Source: Nitrososphaeria archaeon (GTDB taxonomy: Archaea > Thermoproteota > Nitrososphaeria > Nitrososphaerales > JAAOZN01). Taken from it: a DNA stretch of 64,000 bases. Location of the stretch: positions 186,001-250,000 of the forward strand of contig JARVJZ010000001.1 in assembly GCA_029775855.1 (NCBI GenBank). The letters are read 5' to 3'. Shown piece after piece: positions 34,997 to 43,632 of this stretch. Numbering within the stretch: position 1 is the first letter of the stretch; each line of letters begins with the position of its first letter. The notes below the pieces were generated by a model. It was not told the origin of the DNA, made no database searches, and worked only from the letters and a program-made list of their open reading frames with translations. A program made the translations under genes and the position numbers.

Positions 34997-35051
34997 ATGA
35001 ACCCAAAGAAAGCATCAAAAGGCTGATGCAGCGAAGGTGCATATGAGTTGA
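34997..35051 (+). promoter_or_regulatory. chain of overlapping mini-ORFs leading into rpl7ae
   Basis: In the 132-base gap before L7Ae, an ATG at 34997 with a ribosome-binding site (GGGGGA) encodes MNPKKASKG and stops at 35024-35026. That stop overlaps an ATG (35026) encoding MQRRCI with stop 35044-35046, which overlaps another ATG (35043) encoding MS with stop 35049-35051, which overlaps the L7Ae TTG start (35048). Such re-initiation chains can couple translation of a leader to a ribosomal protein gene. May be chance. Confidence 0.35.
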
Positions 35052-35422
35052 CAGGTAAACCATACTATGTTAAATTTGATGTTCCAAAGGAGCTTGCTGA
35101 CGCAGCATACGAAGCCGTTCGTCAAGCCAAGCAGACAGGTAAGGTAAAGAAAGGCACAAACGAAACTACAAAGGCGGTAGAGCGAGGATTGGCTAAACTA
35201 GTGGTGCTGGCTGAAGATGTAGAACCTCCAGAGGTGGTAGCGCACCTACCACTCCTATGTGAAGAAAGGAATATACCATTTATATTTGTCCCAAGCAAAG
35301 CACAACTGGGTTCAGCACTAGGATTAGATGTAGCTGCAGCATCAGCAGCAATAGTTGAACCGAATGAAGCACAAGCGTTAGTTGAGCAGATTATAAACGA
35401 AATAGCTAAGATAAAGAAGTAG
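35048..35422 (+). CDS. rpl7ae: ribosomal protein L7Ae
   Basis: Kink-turn RNA-binding protein of the large subunit, also part of box C/D and H/ACA RNPs and RNase P. 124 residues; conserved signature [34 protein letters not shown] (about 39-72) and [20 protein letters not shown] start immediately preceded by an unusual string of tiny reading frames. First gene of the conserved L7Ae-S28e-L24e-Ndk-IF2 block. Archaeal L7Ae is known to repress its own translation through a leader kink-turn; I could not assign one here with confidence. Confidence 0.96.
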   Translation: MTGKPYYVKFDVPKELADAAYEAVRQAKQTGKVKKGTNETTKAVERGLAKLVVLAEDVEPPEVVAHLPLLCEERNIPFIFVPSKAQLGSALGLDVAAASAAIVEPNEAQALVEQIINEIAKIKK

Positions 35423-35437
35423 TTCGGTGAGTTAAAT

Positions 35438-35653
35438 ATGAGTAAGGCTGCTGAAGAGAAACTTACACCCGCTGAAGTCATACAGATAGTCGGTAGAACA
35501 GGTGTAGCCGGTGAAATAACCCAAGTGCGTGTTCGCATACTTGAAGGTAAAGATAAAGGACGCATACTTACTCGAAATGTTAAGGGTCCGGTGAGACTGC
35601 AAGATATTCTTATGCTTAGAGAAACAGAAAGGGAAGCTAGAAAGATAAAGTGA
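35438..35653 (+). CDS. rps28e: ribosomal protein S28e
   Basis: Small OB-fold ribosomal protein of 71 residues. The stretch [48 protein letters not shown] is diagnostic, and the C-terminus [10 protein letters not shown] matches the family's RREA tail. Sits 15 bases after L7Ae and 4 bases before L24e, the standard archaeal order. Confidence 0.96.
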   Translation: MSKAAEEKLTPAEVIQIVGRTGVAGEITQVRVRILEGKDKGRILTRNVKGPVRLQDILMLRETEREARKIK

Positions 35654-35657
35654 TCGT

Positions 35658-35849
35658 GTGATGCTCACAGGCAAAAGATGCAGCTTTTGTAGCAGAGAGC
35701 TAAAGCAAGGCTATGGTATAATGCTGGTTCGCATAGATGGTTCAATTGAATATTACTGCTCATCAAAGTGTAGAAAAAACGCGTTGCATCTTAAAAGAGA
35801 CCCGCGGAAACTTAAATGGGTTACCAAACGTAAGGGGAGCAAACCTTGA
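35658..35849 (+). CDS. rpl24e: ribosomal protein L24e
   Basis: 63-residue zinc-finger ribosomal protein. [18 protein letters not shown] at the start and [24 protein letters not shown] supply the four-cysteine TRASH-type zinc site (CxxC and CxxxC). GTG or ATG start; the ORF opens with two methionine codons (GTG-ATG). Overlaps the ndk start by 4 bases. Confidence 0.96.
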   Translation: MMLTGKRCSFCSRELKQGYGIMLVRIDGSIEYYCSSKCRKNALHLKRDPRKLKWVTKRKGSKP

Positions 35850-36247
35850 CTCAACGCACATTAATCGTCATAAAACCAGACGCTGTTCGCCGCGGGCTGA
35901 TAGGTAAAATAATCACGAGGTTCGAAGAGAAAGGTTTCAAGATACTCGACTTAAAGATGCTTACCTTCACAAGGCAGCAAGCGGAAAAGTTTTACGAGCC
36001 ACACCTTGGTAAGCCTTTCTTTCAAGACCTTGTAAACTTCATAACCTCTGGACCAGTCGTAGCAGCTATACTTGAAGCACCTAACGCTGTTAGTGTTGTA
36101 AGGCTGATGATAGGCTCAACTAGATCCTTTGAAGCCTCTCCTGGAACTATACGTGGAGACTTCGGCTTAGGTATAACAGAGAATGTAATACATGCTTCGG
36201 ATTCAGAGGAAAGCTTCAAGAGAGAGTCTGCGATAGTTTTCAGCTAA
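35846..36247 (+). CDS. ndk: nucleoside diphosphate kinase
   Basis: Equilibrates nucleoside triphosphates through a phosphohistidine. 133 residues; [19 protein letters not shown] at the start and the active-site His116 in ENVIHASDS, with RGDFG upstream. TTG start overlapping L24e. Position between L24e and IF2 is conserved in archaea and may reflect GTP supply to translation. Slightly short C-terminus (ends AIVFS) but complete. Confidence 0.95.
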   Translation: MTQRTLIVIKPDAVRRGLIGKIITRFEEKGFKILDLKMLTFTRQQAEKFYEPHLGKPFFQDLVNFITSGPVVAAILEAPNAVSVVRLMIGSTRSFEASPGTIRGDFGLGITENVIHASDSEESFKRESAIVFS

Positions 36248-36318
36248 TCTAAGCTCTGCTTAAATTCTAGTCTGCAGTATAGTCTTCTGGATGGCTAATC
36301 GAGAAGAGGGATGCATAT

Positions 36319-38106
36319 TTGACTTCACAGTGGGTAAGGCAGCCCGTTGTCGTAGTGCTTGGGCACGTGGACTCTGGAAAGACTTCCCTACTGGATAAGA
36401 TAAGGGGCACAGCCGTTCAAGCACATGAAGCGGGTGGTATGACTCAGCATATAGGTGCGAGCTTCTTTCCCACAGATACACTCATACACATCTGCGGTCC
36501 TCTGCTTAAGAAGGTTGGTGGTGCTGTTAAGGTTCCTGGGCTTCTAGTTATAGACACTCCGGGGCATGAGGCTTTTAGCAACCTTAGGAGTAGGGGTGGT
36601 TCTGCTGCAGATATCGCTATATTGGTTGTTGATGTGACTAGGGGGTTTGAAGCACAGACTTATGAAAGTGTTGAGATACTTTCGCGAAGGAAGGTCCCCT
36701 TTGTCGTTGCATTAAATAAGATTGATAGGCTTAGTGGATGGAGACCTTCTTCAACCCCTTTTTTGACCGAGTCGCTAAAAAAGCAGGATAAGTTTGTGCT
36801 GGATGAACTTGACACTAAGATCTATGAGGTTGTAGGTAGCCTATCGCGTTTAGGGTTTAAAAGTGAAGCATACTATAGGGTAAAAGACTTCTCAAAAGAA
36901 GTAGCTATAGTCCCCATTAGCGCTAGAACTGGAGAGGGCATACCAGAGCTCATTATGGTGCTCATTGGCTTAACACAACATTATCTGACAAAGAGATTAA
37001 CCACCTCGGAAACTCAGACAAGAGGTATAGTGCTTGAGCTAAAGGAGGAGGTTGGGTTAGGTCTTACAGCGAACCTAATTCTGCTGGATGGTTCACTAAA
37101 GGCTGGGGATACTGTTGCCTTGGTTAAGCGGGAAGGTGCCTTTAAAACGAAGGTAAAAGGGCTGTTTTTACCCAAACCTCTGGATGAGATGAGGGACCCT
37201 AGAGATCGGTTTATCCCCGTAGATGAAGTTAGGGCAGCGGCTGGTGTGAAGATCGTCGCCTCAGATCTTGAAGGAGTTCTAGCAGGTTCACCTCTGGTTG
37301 GTGTGCATTCAGAGGAAAGATGGGACGAGGTTAAGAAGGCTATAGAGAGTGAGGTTTCAAAGGTTTTTATAAAGACCGATAGTTTAGGTGTAATCGTTAA
37401 GGCAGACACACTAGGTTCACTTGAAGCTATAACTGATATGCTGAAGCGGCAAGGTGTCCCCTTAAGAATTGCCGATGTAGGTGCGGTGACGAGGCGTGAA
37501 GTGATAGAGGCTGCTATGGTGGCTAAAGAAGACCCATATTTAGGTGTGATCTTAGGTTTTAACGTAAAGATTCTGCCGGATGCGCAGGAAGCAATCACTT
37601 CTGAAAAGGTAAAGGTGTTTAACGAATCAATCATATATAATCTAATAGAGGGATACACAAGGTGGGTTCAAGAGGAGAAAGAGAAGGCTGCCAGCAGAGA
37701 ATATAGTAGTCTAACACCGCCTTGCAAGTTTAAGGTGCTTGAAGGCTACATCTTTAGAAGAAGTAATCCAGCGATCTTTGGGGTAGAAATTATAACTGGG
37801 CGGTTAAAGCAGAAAGTGCAGGTTATGAATAGTGAAGGCAAAGTTGTAGGTGTCGTGCATCAAATACAGGATAAAGGTAAACCTATAGAGGAAGCGGCTC
37901 AAGGTTCCCAAGTAGCAATCTCGATGTTAGAGCCGATAGTTGGTAGACACATAGTTGAGAAAGAGGTGTTGTATTCGCTACCTAAGGAAGCTGAGGTGCG
38001 GACCTTAAAAGAGAAGTATCTGAATAGGCTTACCCCAGAAGAGCAGCAGCTGCTTGAAGAGATTATTTTAGTTAGAAAGAAGGTGCTCTCAACCTACCCC
38101 TATTGA
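36319..38106 (+). CDS. infB: translation initiation factor aIF5B (IF2-like)
   Basis: GTPase that promotes subunit joining in initiation. 595 residues. G1 is GHVDSGKTS (about 15-23), G2 region MTQHIGASFF, G3 DTPGHEAF, G4 NKID, G5 ISARTGEG. Domain II begins GIVLELKEEVGLGLTANLIL, and the C-terminal domain contains PAIFGVEIITGRLK. TTG start. Last gene of the ribosomal block; 72 bases separate it from ndk. No intein is visible, although archaeal aIF5B genes sometimes carry one. Confidence 0.96.
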   Translation: MTSQWVRQPVVVVLGHVDSGKTSLLDKIRGTAVQAHEAGGMTQHIGASFFPTDTLIHICGPLLKKVGGAVKVPGLLVIDTPGHEAFSNLRSRGGSAADIAILVVDVTRGFEAQTYESVEILSRRKVPFVVALNKIDRLSGWRPSSTPFLTESLKKQDKFVLDELDTKIYEVVGSLSRLGFKSEAYYRVKDFSKEVAIVPISARTGEGIPELIMVLIGLTQHYLTKRLTTSETQTRGIVLELKEEVGLGLTANLILLDGSLKAGDTVALVKREGAFKTKVKGLFLPKPLDEMRDPRDRFIPVDEVRAAAGVKIVASDLEGVLAGSPLVGVHSEERWDEVKKAIESEVSKVFIKTDSLGVIVKADTLGSLEAITDMLKRQGVPLRIADVGAVTRREVIEAAMVAKEDPYLGVILGFNVKILPDAQEAITSEKVKVFNESIIYNLIEGYTRWVQEEKEKAASREYSSLTPPCKFKVLEGYIFRRSNPAIFGVEIITGRLKQKVQVMNSEGKVVGVVHQIQDKGKPIEEAAQGSQVAISMLEPIVGRHIVEKEVLYSLPKEAEVRTLKEKYLNRLTPEEQQLLEEIILVRKKVLSTYPY

Positions 38107-38120
38107 GGAAACTAAACACT

Positions 38121-38130
38121 TTTTAAATAA
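38121..38130 (+). promoter_or_regulatory. TATA-like box for the ubiquitin-like gene
   Basis: TTTTAAATAA about 35-40 bases before TTG 38163, giving a predicted transcript start near 38152 and a very short leader. Confidence 0.45.
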
Positions 38131-38162
38131 CTGCAAACCCTAACCTTACACGGATATGTAAA

Positions 38163-38468
38163 TTGGTCAAGGTAACAGTAATAGCAATGGGTAGTGTAAG
38201 AGAGGCATTAGGCGGCTGGGGCACAAGAACGGTAGAGGTGACTGGAAGCGTAAAAGACCTACTACTGACACTTAAGACTAAAGAAGGAAAGACCCTCTAT
38301 GAACTTATGGTTGACCCAGACGGCACAAAAGATCGATACTTGATACGCTGGGTTAGAGGAGATCTAAGACCATCCAACCTAATCTACCAAAAAGACCTTG
38401 AGATGCAACTAGAAGACGGAGACCGCATCTGGCTCCTGGATAACCCACCCGTTATAATAGGCGGCTAG
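38163..38468 (+). CDS. ubiquitin-like beta-grasp protein (MoaD/ThiS/SAMP type) ending in Gly-Gly
   Basis: 101 residues beginning VKVTVIAMGSVREALG and ending LEDGDRIWLLDNPPVIIGG. The beta-grasp signature and the terminal Gly-Gly are those of MoaD, ThiS and archaeal small modifier proteins, which are adenylated by an E1-like enzyme and then used for sulfur transfer or protein conjugation. A central insertion (DPDGTKDRYLIRWVRGDLRPSNLIYQKD) makes it longer than MoaD. No E1-like or molybdopterin gene is adjacent, so function is undecided. Own TATA-like promoter. Confidence 0.85.
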   Translation: MVKVTVIAMGSVREALGGWGTRTVEVTGSVKDLLLTLKTKEGKTLYELMVDPDGTKDRYLIRWVRGDLRPSNLIYQKDLEMQLEDGDRIWLLDNPPVIIGG

Positions 38469-38517
38469 TCTGTCAAAAAACGACAAATCAGATAGCGGTG
38501 CTGCCATTTATAGACAA

Positions 38518-38527
38518 GTTTATAAAC
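38518..38527 (+). promoter_or_regulatory. TATA-like box for the V4R/KaiC/GH3 operon
   Basis: GTTTATAAAC, a palindromic A/T box about 45 bases before ATG 38569. It is the only clear promoter before the four-gene operon, whose genes are otherwise 10 bases or less apart or overlap. Confidence 0.5.
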
Positions 38528-38568
38528 ACCCTAAGATATACTCATTAAGACAAGTTGGTTTGCTGAAA

Positions 38569-39237
38569 ATGTTGAATAAATCGGGATTTGAAGTAGATGA
38601 TATCGACTTAAAGATCATTCAAGTCTTAGTAAAAAATGCAAGGGCAGACTTCAAAGATATCGCAGAAATTGTTGGTGTTTCAGACCGAACTGTTGCAAGA
38701 AGAATAGAGCGCTTGGAAAAGAATAAAGTAATCAGAGGGTATCACGTCGATTTAGATCAAGAAGCGTTAATGCAACAAGGCATTAACCTTCCAGAATGTG
38801 ATGAATACGTGAAGTTGAGCCGCCTAGAGTGGGAGGAGCTCTGGAATGCGCTTGGAAAGATAATGGGAAGCGGGCTTGGCATCTTGCTTTTCCACGCGGG
38901 GAAGGCTGTAGGCTCAGAAATAGGCTCAAAGCTGCTTAAACGATACATAGAGCCATCAACTGCGTTAAATATGCTGCCAACGATGCTCGTTGGACGAGGA
39001 TGTAAAGAATGTAGGCTAATCGACTTAAATCAAGATAAAGGTTTGGGCAAGCTTGAAGTAGTAAAGCAGGGTATAACCATCCAGAAAAACACTGGCATTT
39101 TCTTAGAGTGGCTAAGAGGTCTAATTTCAGGAGCCCTAGAGACAATATTAGGTAAGAAGATTGATGTTGTCGAAGATTCATCGGTAGCTGACCGCATAAC
39201 TTACAGATTCAGCCAAGGTGGTGATATAAAAACTTGA
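38569..39237 (+). CDS. AsnC/Lrp-type HTH fused to V4R sensor domain
   Basis: 222 residues from ATG 38569 (TTG 38560 would add three). The N-terminal winged helix (about 10-60) is Lrp/AsnC-like: VDDIDLKIIQVLVKNARADFKDIAEIVGVSDRTVARRIERLEKNKVI, with VSDRTVARRIERL as recognition helix. In place of the usual RAM effector domain there is a V4R-type ligand-binding domain (about 75-155; GLGILLFHAGKAVGSEIGSKLLKRYI, GRGCKECRLI) and a C-terminal part reaching GGDIKT. Probable transcription factor responding to a small hydrophobic ligand. Overlaps the KaiC-like gene by 4 bases. Confidence 0.8.
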   Translation: MLNKSGFEVDDIDLKIIQVLVKNARADFKDIAEIVGVSDRTVARRIERLEKNKVIRGYHVDLDQEALMQQGINLPECDEYVKLSRLEWEELWNALGKIMGSGLGILLFHAGKAVGSEIGSKLLKRYIEPSTALNMLPTMLVGRGCKECRLIDLNQDKGLGKLEVVKQGITIQKNTGIFLEWLRGLISGALETILGKKIDVVEDSSVADRITYRFSQGGDIKT

Positions 39238-39926
39238 ACAGCCAGAGGGTAAAGACTGGTGTAGATAGACTCGACTACATACTTAAGGGCGGAATACCAA
39301 GAGGTTCAGTGGTGCTCTTAGCTGGCGGACCTGGCACAGGCAAGACCATATTATCTGCACGCTTCCTCTACAGCGGTATAGTTGATTATAATGAAGGCGG
39401 GATGTATGTGAGCTTCACAGAGACACGGGAAGCATTCAAAAACTATATGTTAAACTTTGGCTGGAACTTTGACGAGCTCGAGAAGAAAGGACTCTTCACT
39501 TTTCTAGACCTCTTCTCCACATCTGAAGAAGGCTTAGATCACGTCATCAAAACCATTTTAGAACCGATCTCTATACGGAAGATAAAACGGTTAGTGATCG
39601 ACTCTGTCACAGCACTCTCAATAAGCCTAGGTGAGAGATACAAGGTTAGGAACATTGTATATCTTCTGAAGCAGCTCCTCAAGCAGACTGACTGCACCTC
39701 AATATTCGTAGCCGAAGTGCCCTTCGGCTACCCTATGATGGGTGTAGGGATTGAAGAGTTCGTTGTTGATGGTGTCATAGTTTTAGAGCTGCAGCGTGAA
39801 GGCTATGAGTTTAGAAGGAGGATTGCCGTTCTTAAGATGCGTGGAACAGAGCACGACCTAAAATACTATAGATTCGACATCCAGCATACAATCGGACTCA
39901 AGATAATGCCTATACTCGCGGAGTAG
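39234..39926 (+). CDS. single-domain KaiC-like RecA ATPase
   Basis: 230 residues. Walker A GGPGTGKT (31-38), catalytic-Glu region YVSFTETREAFKNYMLNFGW, and Walker B ending at Asp123 in RLVIDSVTALS. The layout matches archaeal single-KaiC-domain proteins (RadA-like family), many of which act as signal-transduction ATPases rather than recombinases. No DNA-binding loop typical of RadA is obvious. TTG start overlaps the AsnC-V4R stop; GH3-like gene starts 10 bases later. A role as a nucleotide-dependent switch reading the neighbouring V4R or membrane sensor is inference. Confidence 0.88.
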   Translation: MNSQRVKTGVDRLDYILKGGIPRGSVVLLAGGPGTGKTILSARFLYSGIVDYNEGGMYVSFTETREAFKNYMLNFGWNFDELEKKGLFTFLDLFSTSEEGLDHVIKTILEPISIRKIKRLVIDSVTALSISLGERYKVRNIVYLLKQLLKQTDCTSIFVAEVPFGYPMMGVGIEEFVVDGVIVLELQREGYEFRRRIAVLKMRGTEHDLKYYRFDIQHTIGLKIMPILAE

Positions 39927-39935
39927 GATCTAAGT

Positions 39936-41543
39936 TTGGATGAAAAAACTTTATACGAACAAACCTGCAGCTTCTTTGAAAAAAGTTTCTCCCGTCAACT
40001 CGAATTCAACCAAACGCAGCTTCAAGAGCATCTTAAACGATGGCAGCAAACGATAACCTCAAAGCGGATAGCTGCAAGCACAGAGCGTAGAGAGCAGGTG
40101 CCTCTCACAGAATATTACGATTATCAAGAGATGATTGAATTCGGGAATGCTCTTCAAAAGCTTGTAGAACAAAACGTAAGGGGAAAAGATGAGCTACTAG
40201 CTGATTATTACTGCCGGTTAGCAGGAAAGATCAAATATATTGTAGAAGGCGCTCTCCCTTACGAGTTAGCATTTGTAGTGAAGACTACTGGTTCAACTGG
40301 TAATAGCAAATGGCTGGTGCACGGTGACCTCTTCTGGGAAAACTTTCGACTCGACTCGATAGCTACTGGCATCCTTGCTTGTAGCGAAACATGGGGCAAG
40401 ACGAAATATCAAATAGGTGATAAAGGTCTCAATGTAGTCGCTCCAGTACCTTACTTAAGTGGTTGGTCAATAAAGTCTGTCATACCCTACTTTCAACCAG
40501 TCCCACCATTAGAAGTTACAGACAATATCCCGGACACTAGAAGAAAGTTCTACCTTGCTCTCAAGGTGATGGAGAAGGGTGAAAAAATTGTTGTTGGCGG
40601 AGCAAACGCAGCAACCTTCTACATGCTTTTCAGATACTTCACAGACCAAACAGCCTTCTTCAAAGACCTTTACAAGTCTGTAAATGTTAGTCTAATAAAA
40701 TTCTACTTCTTATACAGAATGATTCAAAGCTTATTCAAATCAAGAAACATCGTACCCATCTTAGATGTCTTCCCTCTTAAAGGAGCCATGGTTGGAGGAG
40801 CCGACACAAAGGTCTACTGTGAATTCTTTAAGAACACCTTTGGCTTTGTTCCATTAAACATATATGGTTCTTCTGAAGCCGGTATAGCTTTCTTAGGTAC
40901 ACCTGATGATAGACTTAATCTTATTCCAAATCTCCGCTCGGGATATTATGAATTTGTTAATGATCTTGGAGAAATATTGGCGTTAAATGAGGTTAAGAAA
41001 GATGAGGTGTATGAATTGGTGGTGTCTCCTTTTGGCTCAGGTTTGGTTAGATACAGAAGTGGAGACCTCTTCAAAGTGGTAAAGATAAGAGATGACGGTT
41101 TACCAATCTTCTCCTGCGAGGGTAGGAAGATTAACGTCATCGACATATACGGCTACTTTAGGCTCACAGAAGGGCTTATTGCCGAAGCACTTGCTCAAGC
41201 CGGGTTAAAAAACTCCGACAAATGGGCTGTCATAAAACAATCTACACCAGAAGAACACATACACTTCCTAATGGAGAAGGAATGGGAGTATTCAGAAGAG
41301 GAAGCTGAAAAACAAATATTTCGCGCACTCATAAACGTCTCAGATGAATTTGCGCAATATATAAGGGTGTTTAGAATAAAGAAGCCTTCGCAGATAATCA
41401 AAGTTGAATATCTAAAACAAGGTGCATTCACTAGATACATAATTCGAGCAACTAAACTTGGATTACCTTTGGGCCAACTTAAAGTTCCAAAGATAATACC
41501 AATGGATAGAGCTGACATATTTGACCTTATAAAGAGTGTATAA
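39936..41543 (+). CDS. GH3-family adenylate-forming enzyme
   Basis: 535 residues. GH3 enzymes activate a carboxylic acid with ATP and join it to an amino acid; the plant members act on jasmonate and auxin. Seen here: P-loop-like TTGSTGNSK (117-125), IYGSSEAG (about 309-316), YYEFVNDLGEILALNEV then YELVVSP, and GLVRYRSGDLFKVV (about 368-381) followed by GRKINV. These match the GH3 core, including the FEF and RYRxGD motifs, better than phenylacetate-CoA ligase. No amino acid or CoA site can be assigned by eye. TTG start. It lies inside a sensor/regulator operon, so it may make or inactivate a signal molecule. Confidence 0.75.
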   Translation: MDEKTLYEQTCSFFEKSFSRQLEFNQTQLQEHLKRWQQTITSKRIAASTERREQVPLTEYYDYQEMIEFGNALQKLVEQNVRGKDELLADYYCRLAGKIKYIVEGALPYELAFVVKTTGSTGNSKWLVHGDLFWENFRLDSIATGILACSETWGKTKYQIGDKGLNVVAPVPYLSGWSIKSVIPYFQPVPPLEVTDNIPDTRRKFYLALKVMEKGEKIVVGGANAATFYMLFRYFTDQTAFFKDLYKSVNVSLIKFYFLYRMIQSLFKSRNIVPILDVFPLKGAMVGGADTKVYCEFFKNTFGFVPLNIYGSSEAGIAFLGTPDDRLNLIPNLRSGYYEFVNDLGEILALNEVKKDEVYELVVSPFGSGLVRYRSGDLFKVVKIRDDGLPIFSCEGRKINVIDIYGYFRLTEGLIAEALAQAGLKNSDKWAVIKQSTPEEHIHFLMEKEWEYSEEEAEKQIFRALINVSDEFAQYIRVFRIKKPSQIIKVEYLKQGAFTRYIIRATKLGLPLGQLKVPKIIPMDRADIFDLIKSV

Positions 41544-41544
41544 G

Positions 41545-43626
41545 ATGAGTACAGCACTGCTATGGTCAAGCCAGTATATTGCTGCCGTAATAATAGGGTT
41601 AGCGCTCGCTCTACGTATCTTACAAAAAGAACCTAGGGTGCTGGTGAACTATCTTTTGCTAATTTATTCGCTACTAGTGTCAATTTGGTCTTGCTCTGTC
41701 TTTATACATAGAACTACTCCATATCTTGATCTATCGATGCTTGCATTTAGAATAGGTGCGATCTCACTCTTCTTAGCTCAGGGAACATATTTATCTATGG
41801 CATTTTCCATCCGTTCACTTAAAAAACGATACTTGTTTATGATTTTACCGGCATTGGTAGTCTCAATAATCTATCTTGGCTTCGGCGACTTCACATTTAC
41901 CTACACAAGCTTTGGTTGGTCATATCGCTTGGCTGGTGATTTATTTTCACAGAGTATACGTGGGTTGACTAACGAAGCCTATAACTTTGCTATTCTCTTA
42001 ACACTTTACTCGTTATATAAAGGAGCAGCTAGTCCTGTGTTAAAACGTAAATTAAAGTTCCTATTACTTCCTTACTTGACCTTTCAGTTTATTGGCTTTT
42101 CGGCAACAAACCTTATATTAATAGTGAGTGAGGACGTGCCGCCCTTTGGAGGAATGCTGCATATAGGGACGTTTATAACTATGAGCTATGCGCTAACTCT
42201 CTCACCTAAACCTTTGATAGCCTACGCATCAGCTTCAGATACGTCTGGGAGATATACCCGCTTTCTAAACCAACTACTTGATAAGTTGCCCGGAGAAGCA
42301 TTAGGCCAAAAGTATGTCCTCTTTTCCCAGTTCCTAAAGCAAACTAACATAGATAAATGTGTATCATATATAGGTGACCGACCGTTTTTCAAGGCAAGAA
42401 TCCAATTAGACTTGGTATTAAGTATTGAGAAGACGCTCGACTATTTATGTGAAATCAAATCAATTTCCCTTTTGGATAGCTATCTACCTGTCATAAATGC
42501 TGCCTATACGAGTCTATCTGCTTCGGAAAGGCAGAAGTTAGATGAGGTGATCTTGAAGCATGCGAAGTTTCTGATGGAATGTGATGTATTTTATGGTGTA
42601 GATGGAGGAAGACTCCTGCAGAAGGTTGAGGTAGACAGTAGCTTAAATAGTATCCAAGATACAGAAGCCGCTTTAAGAATATACAAGAGGATACTGCTTG
42701 CAACCTTTACGGAGTTTAACAGCGTTTTAGGTAGCGAGTTCCTCAACCGCCTCCTTCTCTACGATGTTTTGAAGGATATAGAATTGGAGGCTGACGGTTA
42801 CATTTCGATAACAAACTGCTTAGAGAAGCATAAGAATGACCCGCCTGTAAAGATTATAACATTGTTCAACAGTTTCCTCTCTCAAGCTATATCTCAAGTC
42901 GAAGACACAGCGCCAAGGACCGCTAGCGTAATATTAGGCAAGATAAATAGAGTCCTGGAGTTAAACTGGCGCCGCGCGTCAAAATTAGGTATCGTATCCG
43001 CTCTGAGAATTGCCCTCGGTGATTTGGTTTCTGAGCCAATAACCATACCTTTGCTAAATGAACCTATAACCACAGACACCTTTAGAGCTTCGTCAATCAT
43101 ACTAGGCAAATCTATAGAAGAGGTTGCAGGGAAGGTTATCCTCTTAGAGTTCACAACACCAATACCTCTACAGCTCGCTGCAAGAAGGTTAGCAGTAGAA
43201 GCGCTGGCAAAAGGATATGATGTGGTAGTCTTCACTAGAAAGGGTAGTGTGGTCGAAGAATCCCTCACACCATTAGACGTGAAATATATTTACCTCACAC
43301 TAATACCTCACACAGAAAAGGAAGGAGGCAAATCCTATGTCCAGCTCAGAGATCCAACCGAAGTGTTAACCGCACTTAGCGAGCTAAGCCCATCTGAGGC
43401 ATCACTCATACTCTTTGACAACCTCACCGACCTAATCCTAACAACCGGCTTCGACAAAACATACACCCTTCTGCGACACGTGGTTGAACTAGCGGCGGAG
43501 ACGAAAGCGGTCATATTACTCGGACTCAACAAAGACGCACACGAAAAGCAGCAAGTAGCCGCCTTAGAAGCCCTAGTAAACCTAACTATAAACCTAGAAA
43601 AGGCAGCTAAACTGTTAGAGCGTTAA
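41545..43626 (+). CDS. seven-helix membrane sensor with KaiC/DUF835-like C-terminal domain
   Basis: About 693 residues from ATG 41545 (MSTALLWSSQYIAAVI; an earlier start at 41536 is also open). Residues 1-225 hold about seven hydrophobic helices in the spacing of 7TM sensor regions found on bacterial histidine kinases. The middle 300 residues are helical with no known domain. The C-terminal ~150 residues (GKVILLEFTTPIPLQLAARRL, VVVFTRKG, SEASLILFDNLTDLIL and KAVILLGLNK) follow the RecA/KaiC beta-alpha order but lack Walker A, as in DUF835-type degenerate domains. It starts one base or overlaps the GH3 stop (TAA 41541-41543), so it is operonic. Probable signal receiver. Confidence 0.7.
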   Translation: MSTALLWSSQYIAAVIIGLALALRILQKEPRVLVNYLLLIYSLLVSIWSCSVFIHRTTPYLDLSMLAFRIGAISLFLAQGTYLSMAFSIRSLKKRYLFMILPALVVSIIYLGFGDFTFTYTSFGWSYRLAGDLFSQSIRGLTNEAYNFAILLTLYSLYKGAASPVLKRKLKFLLLPYLTFQFIGFSATNLILIVSEDVPPFGGMLHIGTFITMSYALTLSPKPLIAYASASDTSGRYTRFLNQLLDKLPGEALGQKYVLFSQFLKQTNIDKCVSYIGDRPFFKARIQLDLVLSIEKTLDYLCEIKSISLLDSYLPVINAAYTSLSASERQKLDEVILKHAKFLMECDVFYGVDGGRLLQKVEVDSSLNSIQDTEAALRIYKRILLATFTEFNSVLGSEFLNRLLLYDVLKDIELEADGYISITNCLEKHKNDPPVKIITLFNSFLSQAISQVEDTAPRTASVILGKINRVLELNWRRASKLGIVSALRIALGDLVSEPITIPLLNEPITTDTFRASSIILGKSIEEVAGKVILLEFTTPIPLQLAARRLAVEALAKGYDVVVFTRKGSVVEESLTPLDVKYIYLTLIPHTEKEGGKSYVQLRDPTEVLTALSELSPSEASLILFDNLTDLILTTGFDKTYTLLRHVVELAAETKAVILLGLNKDAHEKQQVAALEALVNLTINLEKAAKLLER

Positions 43627-43632
43627 CCAAAA

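Noticed and set aside
34911-35047. Box C/D sRNA in the L7Ae leader (ATGATGA at 34914)
   Set aside because: No matching D' or D box at proper spacing and no C'/D' pair; the C-like box is largely formed by the stop region of the upstream gene.
37014-37658. 214-codon minus-strand ORF
   Set aside because: It lies wholly inside the aIF5B gene on the opposite strand and is rich in Ser/Thr/Pro, the usual antisense shadow pattern.
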